A stretch of 64,000 nucleotides of DNA from Heterostelium album PN500. Its lineage: Eukaryota > Evosea > Eumycetozoa > Acytosteliales > Acytosteliaceae. The stretch lies in the NCBI RefSeq assembly GCF_000004825.1, contig NW_008805089.1, positions 992,001 through 1,056,000 on the forward strand. The letters are read 5' to 3'. The position numbers and the translations under genes were made by a program. A model generated the notes under the pieces. It saw nothing but the letters and a program-made list of their open reading frames with translations, searched no databases and was not told where the DNA came from. Shown here piece after piece: positions 11,296 through 21,525 of the stretch (position 1 is the stretch's first letter; every line of letters begins with the position of its first letter).

Positions 11296-11712
11296 AATTG
11301 AAGATTTAAAAAAATTCTAATCTTGTTAATTATTAATTTCCTGATTAGAAAGAATGGTTGCAAACAATTGATTAATATTATTCTATATAAATTTTCAACA
11401 CGCTGAATACTCTATTACTATAAGGAGTTTAAATATTATATATATCATATAAGTTTAACAAATATAGATTTTTCGATTTATTAATCTTAACTAAATTAGG
11501 TTTTAATATTTAAAATTAATTTCAATTCATATGTCATATGTTGTCTCACTGTGATAATGTAATAAAGTTAAATAAAGAATAAAGAATGAATTATAATATT
11601 TATATATCTTTTGTACTTTAAAACATTTAAGTTTAAAAATGAGTATATAATAAGTTATATTTATCATTATTTACAGCTGAAAAAAAGTAATATTTGAAAA
11701 ACTTTTTAAGTA
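11296..11712 (+). repeat. Dispersed AT-rich repeat, copy 1 (about 415 bp)
   Basis: This block aligns along its whole length with the reverse complement of 43430-43835. Shared anchors in order are ATTCTAATCTTGTTAA, GATTAGAAAGAATG, AACAAATATAGAT, GTTGTCTCACTGTGATAATG, AAATAAAGAATAAAGAATGA and GAGTATATAATAAGTT. Similarity by eye is around 80-85 percent with small indels. No open frame is present. It begins 125 bases downstream of tRNA-Ser. It may be a solo terminal repeat or a non-autonomous element; the family is not identified. Confidence 0.82.
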
Positions 11713-11778
11713 TTGTCTCATTATAGTTATATATGTTTTATTGTTAACTGTCTTATAAAAAATAGTTTTAAAACTAGT

Positions 11779-11798
11779 CGACACCTGCAGGATTCGAA
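11779..11798 (-). repeat. Inverted 20-base fragment of tRNA-Ser 3' end
   Basis: The reverse complement of these bases equals 11152-11171 of tRNA-Ser: the T arm with the B box and the 3' acceptor strand (21 bases if the next base is counted). It lies 67 bases beyond the dispersed repeat, so the repeat is bracketed by tRNA-Ser sequence in opposite orientation. A lone B box can bind TFIIIC, but no tRNA can form here. Confidence 0.8.
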
Positions 11799-12027
11799 AG
11801 TAAAGTCTGATAACACTTTGACTAAACACACAATGATGTCATATAACATACATGCGCCAAATGTCATCGATTTTATAAAACTTTTATTTTACATCATTTA
11901 TTTGAATAACTAAAACAGTTATTAGAAATAACAGACTATAATAATATTAGGGAGACTTATTGTAGTTGGCTTTTATTTTTATTATTCTTATTATTTATCA
12001 TAAAACCTATTTAAAAGGTAATTGATG

Positions 12028-12371
12028 TCACCACTCTCTATTCTGATTCTTAATATCTCTCAAGATTGATTCACATTGATTAGATTCAATTGAATATTTG
12101 AAATTACAATCTTTCGATAAATCGAATGAATAGAAATAACTTGATGTTGGTGATTCTCTATCATACATCATACGGTATAAGTCCATCTATGAGAGTAAAA
12201 AAATTGAGATTAATTGTTTGTTTGGGTTTCAACATTGTATTGGATGAATATTTTGTGTGTTGTATCTAATATGAAGAAGTTTCCATTGTTATCATGACAT
12301 TTAGATGGTAAAATGATATCAAATTGATATCGTTCTACTTGTCTAATCAAATTGAAATTTCTTATTTTCAT
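12028..12371 (-). CDS. Possible small two-exon gene, unrecognised
   Basis: Two stretches look coding on the minus strand. The first reads from an ATG at 12371 (MKIRNFNLIRQVERYQFDII...) to about 12234. The second runs from 12186, just after a good acceptor CTCATAG, to a stop at 12028 (52 codons beginning MDLYRMMYDRESPTSSYFYS and ending NQNREW). Composition and codon use resemble real exons. The join would need a 47-base intron with a weak GTTGAA donor, which is unusual here, so the gene model is uncertain and further 5' exons may be missing. It may also be a relic. No domain is recognised. Confidence 0.35.
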
Positions 12372-12831
12372 TGAATGATTATAATAAACCTTTGAAGATC
12401 ATTGACGATACCTTGCATAAGTTACTTACAAACCAACAAATTAAAAAAAAAAAAATTTTAATTTAATTAAAACCAACTAATAACCAACAAAGATACATGT
12501 GTCTCAAAACAAAAAAAACAAAATAATATGAACATCAATCATAATACACTGACAATTAGCTACTATTCAGGTTTAAAAGTTATATCATAGATCTTGAACT
12601 ACATTTTTTAATTCTTTTATTATAAAGTTAATTATAACCTTATGGTGTGGGTTCATAGAACAAATAGACTAAGATTTATTAAAATAATAAACTCTTTAAA
12701 AATTCTATTTTAATTTCCGATATTTTTCTAAAAATATGATCTATGATTAATTTCAGTTTTTAATAGCTTTGTGTAATTAAATTTATGTTTTGTATTGTGT
12801 GTTACTACAATTATTAATTAATAAAATATAA
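12372..12831. other. Intergenic, AT-rich
   Basis: Low-complexity A+T between the possible minus-strand gene and the ankyrin gene on the plus strand, so it probably holds a divergent promoter. An A run lies at 12442-12456. No coding sequence is supported. Confidence 0.4.
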
Positions 12832-14555
12832 ATGGACAAATCATTATTTTCTTATGTTTTAAACAATATTGTTCTTAAACAACTGATATTTTATTTTATA
12901 CATTTTATACATGTGACAAAAGGAATAGAGTAAGCAAAATTATTAGATAAAAGTATAATAATATAAACTAATAACTTTTTTTTTTTTGGTATTTTTAATA
13001 AAGATCATTGAAATGGAAAGAATATACATCGATAGCAGAGAATCTGGTATATCATGGATTGGTAGAGTTGTTGGCTGAGAAGATACGAACATGTGATATT
13101 TTTATTTCAGATAAATCGAGTCTTGGTCATATAGCTGCGAATAGAGGTCATTTCAACATGATAAAATTACTCAACAAGCATAAGTTACTCAAAGGCAATG
13201 AAGTTGATATCGCTGTGAACTCGGGAAGTTTAGAGATGATAAGATACTTGATCGATGCTGGTCAAACTGTTAGTAAAGCATCGATGGACAACTGTGCGAG
13301 GTCCGGTAATTTTGAACTTCTCAAATGGTTTCATAACAATAGGACTGAAGGATGTTCTGTTTCGGCACTCGACTATGCAGCGATAAATAATAGACCTGAA
13401 ATTATCGAATGGTTGTTTGCTAATCGAAGTGAAGGTTGTTCACATATTGCGTTTGATTGGTCCGCCCGTAATGGAAATATGAAGATAATCAAACTGCTAC
13501 TTGAAAAGAACAAGAATACTGGTGTGACATTCTCATCGCGTGCAATAGATATGGCAGCGGAACGAGGTCATCTTGAAATCATCCAATTCATCACTGAACA
13601 TCATCCAGCTGTGAAATGTACATCCGATGCAATCGATAATGCCGCTGCTAACGGTGATCTAGATTTGGTTAGATATCTTCATGAGCATCGAACTGAAGGA
13701 TTCTCAAAGAGTTCAATCTATCAGGCAGCAAGAGGAGGACACCTAAGTGTTGTAAAATATCTCTATGAGAATACAGATATAACTTTGCCAGCTTCGACTG
13801 CTTCCGATTCATTAAGAAATGATAATTTGGATGTTGTAAAGTATTTGTTGACAACCAAAAGAGTTCATGGTGAATCTGCATATCATCGCGATGTGTTGTC
13901 TCAGGCAGCAAGAATTGGTAGCCTGGAAATGATCACATTGATACTATCGTTGAAAAGAAAAGTTAAGTTTTCACATAATGTGCAAAGTGGTATCGAGTGT
14001 GCAATTGGACGTGGTCATTTCGATTGTTTCATCTATTTATACAACTACTATCAAGATCATTACCCAAACAATAGTATTCCAACACTGCCTACTACGTTTA
14101 TCTATTCAGGTCAGAAGATAATGATTGAACACTATATGGAGAATCAACATCGATATGGCCCTTTGAGCAGTGTTGATTGTGATCCTCGATACATAGTTGG
14201 ATATTCAGCATCGAATGAAATGATCAAATTATATATTGAAAAGAACATCATTACTAAACCTAAAATGTTGGAGTATTTGCTGATATCTAATCATCTTACT
14301 GCTGTACAGTTTTTCGAGAGGGAATACGGATTGGACACAGCATTGCAACTCAGAGATCTGATTGAAAGATCACCTCACCATTCATGTAGATATTTAAAAC
14401 AAAAACTTTTTCCCAACAGCACAATACCAAACTTTGAAGATAAATTCTTGGAATTTGTTAAAGAAAAGTTAGAATCAAGTGTTTCAAAAGTTCAAGTCCC
14501 CAGACAGCATGTATCAAGAAGACAACAGAAAAAAAATAGGAAAGCAGATTTATAA
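12832..14555 (+). CDS. Dictyostelid ankyrin-repeat protein (549 aa)
   Basis: Two exons, 12832-12929 and 13004-14555; the intron GTAAGC..AATAAAG splits a codon after residue 32. The protein is about 549 residues. The N-terminus (MDKSLFSYVLNN... then a hydrophobic helix) matches the paralogue at 814-2550. Repeats run from about residue 60 to 420, with the family motifs WFHNNRTEGCS, WLFANRSEGCS and YLHEHRTEGFS. The C-terminal 30 residues are basic (RRQQKKNRKADL). The start in exon 1 is preferred to an internal start because it restores the conserved N-terminus. Function unknown; such proteins form a large amoeba family. Confidence 0.85.
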
Positions 14556-14616
14556 ACAAATAAATGTACATAATTAGTCGAAAAATAATAAATTTAAATA
14601 AAAATATTTTATTTTT

Positions 14617-16572
14617 TTATATTAAAAGTAACTTTCCATGAGATGGAGAGTAATTACATTTCCTCCAATAATTACCTTTAATTAAATAAACAAAAATTTG
14701 ATTCTCTGTCAAAAGGTAAATCTTTTTTTGTTCATAGTGGAATGTCATTGGAGTTATAGAGATACGATTGTTTGTTAGGGCAATAAAATCGCTAATATTT
14801 TTTAGCTTTTTGAATTGTCTGTCCTTTGGGTTGACACTGACGAACCAGTCATATTGTGGATCGCCATGACAGCAAATATACAAGTATAACATATGATCAC
14901 AGTAGCAATATGAGATCAAACCAACTTTGCCAACAATCTCTAAATTCTTTAAAATTGCATAGATACTGCCTTCTGGACTGAGATCCAAAGTGTTAAAGTC
15001 ATAAAACTGAAAGGTATTTGATTTACCGTCGAAACAGATTGCACTAACATAACCAGTGTTGTGTGAAAAGAATCCAACCGGTACTATTTTCTCGATTGAA
15101 TCTTCATATCTAATACTGATTTCTATATGTTCATAATAATCTTCAATTATATTAAATCGAAAAATTTTCAAAGAATTTGGGTTGTGTCTATCTCTAACAA
15201 ATGAGTAAAGATTTTCATAACCATCGTACCACATAACCGATAGCTCATTGCTATTGGCAGGAATAAATGCGTTGAGATTTGGTACGAGAATATTAATTGT
15301 CTTGTCTCCAAGTGAATACATGAGATATGAGGAGTTCGTTTTTGATTGAAAGAATATATACAGGATATTTCGGGTGCAACCAACAAATTGAATATCAAAT
15401 GACTTGAGACTTTCCACCAATCTTGTGGATTCTTCTTCCATTTTCAGTAAGCTACTATTGATTGAACCACTATATAATGATGGTTCACCTTTTTTGAAAG
15501 TAAATAGATAACTCGGTCGATGATCAACTGCATAAGGATGATTTTCATTTGAAATCGACCTTTTAACCAATGCTACCAATTCAAAAGTAGAACTATTCTT
15601 TACAACGATTGAATGTTCATTTTTACTTTCTTTTTCATCATCTTTGTCATCGTCACTATCATTGGCCTTGAATGTGTCAAAATGATTTCTAATTACTTCC
15701 AATATTGAATGATCAATATCATTTAGTTTGTTGATTTTTGTGCTGTCACTATTAGTGTTCTGTTGGTGCTCAAAGATATTATGATTCTTGTTGAATAGTA
15801 AATCTAAATTGTTGTGAATGAATTCCTCCAGTGACTCTGATTGAATGACAGAATCAGCCAAGTATTGCGAGTTCATGGTATCAACTTTTACACTAACTGT
15901 TTCTTCTTCGTGATCTGTTGTTTGTATGTTGTTTATAGTTTGAGGTGGCATTAAATTGGATGTTATTGAATGAATTATGTTATGTAATGATTGAATCTCC
16001 TTGAGATGATTTTGAAGCTGTTGTTCGTTTTGTATTAGATCATCATTGATTGGCTTTGCTAGTCTTCGTTCTTCAATCATCAATGCTTCATAGAATTGTT
16101 TAAAGTGACCAGATATAACATTCTCCATATAACTAAGTGATTTGATCTGTCTTGATGATTCATTGACATGATTCCACAGCCATTGTAATCTCTCTTTGAT
16201 TATATTATCTTCTTCATTATCATTATCATTGCTTTTATCATTATTAGGACTATTTTTATTTTTTGTTTTACTATTATCATGATCATTCTCTTCTTCATCA
16301 CTAACATCCTCTTGTTCTTCCTCCCCCACTTCTTCTTCCTCTTCCTCCTCCTCTTCTTCTTCCTCTTCCTCCTCTTCTTCTTCTTCTTTTTCTTCTTTTT
16401 TTTCATTGATAATATTATTATAATTGATATTCAATATAGATTGCTTGATTTGATCAATGAGAAAAATTCGATGTCCATAATGTTGTGATATCAAACATCG
16501 ATAACAAATGATAGTGTTACAATCTGAACATAAAAGATCAAGATCTTTTTGATGTTTATCACACTGTTTCAT
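14617..16572 (-). CDS. B-box zinc-finger protein with coiled coil and acidic tract
   Basis: A protein of 651 residues in one exon. Residues 4-37 form a B-box: C4-x2-H7 then C..C, C..C and two histidines (LLCSDCNTIICYRCLISQHY). A run of about 30 Glu follows near residues 60-90, then a predicted coiled coil at about 125-215, a second acidic patch near 315, and a C-terminal half rich in strands (DYxHxEI, QFYDFN) that may form a propeller as in other dictyostelid B-box proteins. Such proteins resemble the RBCC/TRIM plan without the RING finger, so E3 activity is not implied. The frame stays open about 25 codons upstream of the ATG, so an extra 5' exon cannot be excluded. Its 3' end faces that of the ankyrin gene, 61 bases away. 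Confidence 0.8.
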   Translation of the reverse strand: MKQCDKHQKDLDLLCSDCNTIICYRCLISQHYGHRIFLIDQIKQSILNINYNNIINEKKEEKEEEEEEEEEEEEEEEEEEEVGEEEQEDVSDEEENDHDNSKTKNKNSPNNDKSNDNDNEEDNIIKERLQWLWNHVNESSRQIKSLSYMENVISGHFKQFYEALMIEERRLAKPINDDLIQNEQQLQNHLKEIQSLHNIIHSITSNLMPPQTINNIQTTDHEEETVSVKVDTMNSQYLADSVIQSESLEEFIHNNLDLLFNKNHNIFEHQQNTNSDSTKINKLNDIDHSILEVIRNHFDTFKANDSDDDKDDEKESKNEHSIVVKNSSTFELVALVKRSISNENHPYAVDHRPSYLFTFKKGEPSLYSGSINSSLLKMEEESTRLVESLKSFDIQFVGCTRNILYIFFQSKTNSSYLMYSLGDKTINILVPNLNAFIPANSNELSVMWYDGYENLYSFVRDRHNPNSLKIFRFNIIEDYYEHIEISIRYEDSIEKIVPVGFFSHNTGYVSAICFDGKSNTFQFYDFNTLDLSPEGSIYAILKNLEIVGKVGLISYCYCDHMLYLYICCHGDPQYDWFVSVNPKDRQFKKLKNISDFIALTNNRISITPMTFHYEQKKIYLLTENQIFVYLIKGNYWRKCNYSPSHGKLLLI

Positions 16573-16933
16573 TTTATTATTATTTGATCTATTCTGATTA
16601 AGATATTCGTTTGTTTTTTCAGATTCGTCTATTTTTGGTACTGATGAAAAAAAAAAAGGTAGTAACGTTAAAAAATGATCATTTTTTTTGAATAGATCCT
16701 AATAATTTTGGTTAAAGATATTTCTATTTTATTCTATTAATATTTCATTCTATTATCTTTTTGATTCCGAAGCATAGTCTATTGAAATCTTTGTTGTGCG
16801 GTAAGCAATAACCACAACAATTTATTCTTTTATGTCACACAACAAGATTAAAAAAATGAAAAAATATTATGTTTAAAAAACCGAAAAATTTAAGTATATA
16901 GACAATATGGAAAAAATTGGACAAACATCTAAA
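16573..16933. other. Intergenic between B-box gene and tRNA-Gln
   Basis: AT-rich DNA that must contain the promoter of the minus-strand B-box gene. No further gene is seen apart from the short open extension of the B-box frame noted there. Confidence 0.4.
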
Positions 16934-17005
16934 TGCTCTGTCATATAAGGGTTAGTATCCTGGACTTTGAATCCAGTCATCTGAGTTCGAATCTCAGCAG
17001 AGCAA
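16934..17005 (+). tRNA. tRNA-Gln (UUG), copy 1
   Basis: Acceptor TGCTCTG (16934-16940) pairs with CAGAGCA (16998-17004). The anticodon stem CTGGA/TCCAG encloses a loop with TTG, and the T arm has AGTTCGAATCT. There is no intron. The 72-base gene is identical to the copy at 40246-40317, although the flanks differ. A LINE fragment ends 50 bases downstream. Confidence 0.95.
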
Positions 17006-17052
17006 CAAAATTTTATGAAAAATCCAAAGGCCACGATACGGCCATAATGCGT

Positions 17053-17055
<3 letters not shown>

Positions 17056-17089
<34 letters not shown>

Positions 17090-17995
17090 CTGCCTATGGG
17101 CATTCCCTGTGGATAGATAAATCATTCACGAGAATGCTGTGAAAGAGCTTTTCTTCGGCGACTAGATCGTTGATCTTGTTCAGTGCATCTTTATGCTTCT
17201 GAGATGCCGGATCGCATGTGTTGAGAGTATGATTTAAAGATTTCTTGAGAGAGAGGCGCTCCCTAGATCTCGCGCTTTGTCTCTTCTTTAAGAAACAGAT
17301 GAGCATTTCTTTAGCACATGACCACAAACCAGGTGTCCAGTTGCAGCTGGCAATAGAACATATTGGTGATGTATTGCTTAACACCGGGTAAACCGAGAGT
17401 AGCAGGGTTTAAAATCCAACGCTTACTTGAGAGATTGATGTCGACAGAGATTGGGCAGTGATCACTCTTGTCATGGAAATAGGTGGCGACAGCGGGATTA
17501 CTACCTAGCATTGTGGATGCGACGTAGATACGATCCAACCGTCTAGGAGAGAGGGAAATGGGGAGCGGGTGATTGGTACAGCTGAAAGTGGGAGTGTCGG
17601 CTGACAAACGGGTATCAACAAGCGAGTTAACGGAAGCAAGACTTTCTAGAGTGTGACACAGCTCCTCGTCATTCGCCTTAGAAAAGGAAGGAGAAAAAGG
17701 AGAGAGACAGTTGAAATCACCAGCCATCAGATGGATGGTGTTGGTTTCGAGCTGAGGTAGAAGAGAGAGTTTTCTAGAGAATCCATTTCTCCACTTACGG
17801 TCAGCAGGAGCATAGATTCCAAGAACATTGAATGAGTAGTGTGAGTGATAGATAGTAACAAAGAGAATGCGACCTCCTGGATCTGAATAGATTACTTTGT
17901 AATCTAGGTCGCCGCCTTTGAGTTTGATGATTGCTACACCTGTACCCATACCGCGTAAATTTAAATCTGATTGGAATCTAAATCCTTCCAACTAT
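17056..17995 (-). mobile_element. Non-LTR retrotransposon (LINE) fragment with endonuclease domain
   Basis: On the minus strand, 17311-17991 codes an apurinic-type endonuclease segment: LGIYAPADRKWR, then AGDFNCLSP, RRLDRIYVAS and HDKSDHCPISVDINL, which are the GDFN, RLDRIY and SDHCP motifs of LINE ORF2. A shifted frame (17094-17384) continues into a Lys/Arg-rich linker. The domain's N-terminal part and all of the reverse transcriptase are absent, so it is an internal fragment. A T run at 17057-17089 on the plus strand is the poly(A) tail at its 3' end. It lies about 50 bases downstream of tRNA-Gln, in the manner of the dictyostelid TRE elements that target tRNA genes. GC is higher than in the surroundings. 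The coding trace is broken by a frame change. Confidence 0.85.
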
Positions 17996-18179
17996 GTGCC
18001 ACCACTTTATACTGTTGTTCATCAACACGCAACTACTGTTAGATCTATTCTATCCTAATACTACTCAACTTATTAATTAATAATAACTATAAACAATAAT
18101 AATAATAATAATATTTTATTGGCTATTTCTCACGGCCTGTGTGAGAATGTATATATAATATAAAACACGAACTAGCAGG

Positions 18180-18217
18180 TTAATATCAATACCTGCAATT
18201 TGTTGACTGATCATGAG
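18180..18217 (+). repeat. 38-base dispersed sequence, copy 2
   Basis: Matches 331-368 with one difference. This copy is followed within 22 bases by an A run (18238-18260), so it may be the 3' end of an old retroelement with its tail, lying on the opposite strand to the LINE fragment. The rest of such an element is not recognised. Confidence 0.55.
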
Positions 18218-18509
18218 TCAACATATCTTTTTTTGCCAAAAAAAAAAAAAAAAAAAAAAAGTCCATTAGTAAGCCTTGACTACTACTGATATCAGTAATG
18301 GTAGTACAAGGATGATTTAAAAAAAAAAAGAGTTAGTACCAACAAATTGTTTAATTAAATTTTATTTATTTCGATTTTTCATTGGTCAACTCACTTTCAA
18401 CCTCGATATATTAGGAATGTAAATGCAAATGATATTTTATTGCCAATCATATATGTATTAATAACATTCAATATATAATTATCATTTCTTTTATTTTAAT
18501 TTAATTTTA
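18218..18509. other. A-rich tract and 3' flank of secG
   Basis: An A run at 18238-18260 and a second A run near 18320 are followed by AT-rich sequence that probably includes the secG 3' UTR. No gene is seen. Confidence 0.4.
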
Positions 18510-21500
18510 TCATGATACAACATTTGGTATTGGTGAGTTGGTTTGAGGTGTAGTGGGTACTGCATGGTGTTCAGATGCAGGAGATGAGGTTGATGAAAAG
18601 GTGACTGGTGGTTTTGTCGAGACGATTGTCGATTTTCTAACTTGAATTGGTTTGTTTACCTTTCCTCTACCACGGATTGTCTCTGCCTTTCTCTTGTGAA
18701 GCTGTTCAAAGTTTGGATTGGAGTGAATGTTGCTCTTAATAGCTTGTACCCAAGATTCCATCTCGGCCAAGTTGGCAGCAGAGATAAAGTAGCTGGCGTG
18801 ATTGGCCTGTACAAGAGTACCATCAGAGTTGAGCTTGCATGCCTTCATCTGTTCTTGTGACGAGTGCAACATGAAACAGAATTTCTTTTGCACGACAACA
18901 GTGACTACAACGTTTTCGAGTGGAATGATACCGCATGGCTCCAAATCTTGTGGTGTCTTGAAGTAGAGTAGACAATTGGCAGTGAGTTTGAACCAACGCT
19001 TCTTCCATGTCTTGATTCTTCCACCTTGCTTGGTGAGCCAACCCTTCTTCTCTGCGTGTGTATCGGTTTGACCGTCACGCTCCATTTTAATTTCATTGGT
19101 TACGATACGATCGTAGAGGTTTTCCATAAACTCGAGTGGCAAGTCATCACCATTGTTGATTCCACTGTTGTTCTTGAGGAACTCTGCCTTGGTCATCTTC
19201 TTTTTGATGTTTGGATTGTGGGCATCGGTATTCAACATGATTACAGAGAATGCAAGCACATAGACAGTATCGTTGTTGGCAAATATCTTGTTGTCCGGAT
19301 TGTGGTTATAGAATTGCTGAGCAAACTTCTCCATCATTCTGTCGATCTTTTGTGCTTCACCTGGCAATCTAAAGTTCTTTAGGAACTTACGAAGAGCAAC
19401 ATCAAAGTCGAGTCCAGAGAAATCGAGCTCATCGACAAACGCATGCAACACTTGAATGTTGAATTCATCACCATCACCAATGTACTCTCCAATGCTTTGC
19501 TTGCTGAGATCGTCGTGACTCAAGAGGAAGTGGGCAATGTCCTTTGGTGTCTTCTCGCAGAGTCCAGAGCTTACTGCATATTCAATACCCTTTCTTGGAT
19601 GATTGTTAAAGGTGGTGATGGCAGTCTTTATCAACAAACGCTTTTGATTGGCTTGTTGCTGATCCAAATCATCTTTCAACTGTTGATCCAACAGTGCATT
19701 GTTAACCTCTTCGTTGGGCAGTGATCGAGACTCACGCTTATTGACGAGTTGGTAGATTTCATCGGGGTTAGAAGTACCAAAACATTTGTTAAAGTCTAGC
19801 GAAGAACGGTTGCTAATAGACTTGAGATCGGCACCCACTCTAATCAAAACACGTGCAACATCACCATGATTCTTCTTGATTGCATAGACCAGCGGTGTCT
19901 TTCCGGCACAGTTCTTCATGTCGACCTTTGATTTGTAGGTAACGAGAACATCGACAGTATCACGTGCACCAGCAGCACTTGCCAAGTGCAGAGGAGTTGA
20001 CTGGTGTGTATCGACTGAATCAACAAAGGCACCCTTCTTTAAGAGGATCTTACAGCACTCTGTGTGTCCATTGTAGGCAGCATTGTGAAGAGGAGTACCA
20101 CCTTGATTGTCTTTAATCTCCAAATCAGCACCATTCTTTATCAGTGTATTCAAGCATTTGCCTCTACCATTGAAAGCTGCCTTGTGTAGAGGTGAAGCAC
20201 CTTGATTATCCAACACATTGATCGATGCACCGTTATCAATCAATAATTTAGCAACTGAGGAGTGTCCATTGAACGATGCTTTATGTAATGGTGTTGCACC
20301 TTCTTCATCACGAATATTTACTGATGATCTAAAGTAATATATAAAACAATTAATTAATTACTGGTGATTCAATAATAATAAAAAAAACAACTATATATAT
20401 AGATAGTTAGCTACATACTTGTGATTAATTAAAATTTGTACTATATCATAGATTCCGTTAAATGATGCTAAATGTAGTGGAGTTGATTGTCGGATATCTC
20501 TACAATCGACGTTGGGTGTCAACTTTAAGAGATGCTCTACTATTTCTTTGTGTCCATTGAATGCTGCTTTGTGGAGTGGTGTTTCACCCATTTCATCGAC
20601 CATATCAATCTTTGAACCCAACTCTAACAATCGTTTCAGTAATGCAAAGTTTCCATTGAAACAAGCATGGTGTAGTGGTGTGACACCCTCCACGTCGACA
20701 CAATTTATATTCTCACCGCTTCTCACCAGTAAATCGACACACTCTATATAGCCTGCTGATGCGGCATTATGCAACGGTGATATTCCATGAACATCTCTTG
20801 GATCTACCTTTGCTCCCTTTCTAATCAATAGAGATACACAAGATGAATGTCCACTAAAAGATGCTTGATGTAATGGTGTAATACCATCCTAAAATAAGAT
20901 AAAAAAAAAAGATAAATATAACAAATTAATATTAACTAAACAACGTCGACGATAATAATAATATAAAAAGATTCTAAATGACACCTACATAATCAACACA
21001 ATTTACTTTAGCATCTGATTTAATAAGTAATTCAACACACACAGCATTACCACCGGCACACGCATGATGCAGTGGTGTTTCACCGTTGGTCGTTGTTGCT
21101 TTGGGATCTGCTCTGTTGGTCAGGAGATATTGCACGCACTCTGATGAAGCAAAGAGAGCGGCCTTGTGGAGAGGTGTTCCGTTTTTGTCGTCTTTAGAGT
21201 TTACATCGGCACCACCCTTCTCGATCAGTAACTTCATACACTCGAGGTGACCACGTGCAGCAGCCCACTGTAGTGGTGTGTTTCCTGCCGAGTCTTTGGC
21301 ATGTGCATTACCCTTCTTGTCGAGGAGGAATGCAACGCATCTTGTCGATCCACCATAGGCTGCATGGTGCAGCGGTGTACGGTTTTCACTGTCGATAGTG
21401 TCTACCGATGTCGCTGAATTGTTCAACAGATTCGATAATCTCTCTATATCATCGATCGACGAATAATAATGAACAGATGGTCGAGCAGATGATGTTGTAG

Positions 21501-21525
21501 CTGCTTTATTTCCATTCTGTACCAT
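18510..21525 (-). CDS. secG: Ankyrin-Sec7-PH protein, cytohesin-like Arf GEF
   Basis: Three exons on the minus strand: 20989-21525, 20419-20888, 18510-20328; 941 residues. About fifteen regular ankyrin repeats (TPLHxAAxxGH) fill residues 45-510. A Sec7 domain follows at about 565-750 with the catalytic glutamate in FRLPGEAQKIDR, then a PH domain at about 760-875 (KKGWLTKQGGRIKTWKKRWF). The tail is Ser/Thr/Pro-rich. This order is that of Dictyostelium SecG, a cytohesin-type exchange factor that loads GTP on Arf proteins at membranes; the PH domain would bind phosphoinositides. Introns fall in the ankyrin region only. Length agrees with the known protein (close to 1,000 residues). Nothing essential is missing. 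Confidence 0.95.

Noticed and set aside
11713-11913. 66-codon open frame spanning the inverted tRNA fragment
   Set aside because: It runs through repeat and tRNA-derived sequence, so it cannot be a conserved gene.
16320-16410. Open frames of Phe/Ser on the plus strand and Lys/Arg on another minus frame
   Set aside because: They are shadows of the poly-Glu run of the B-box gene.
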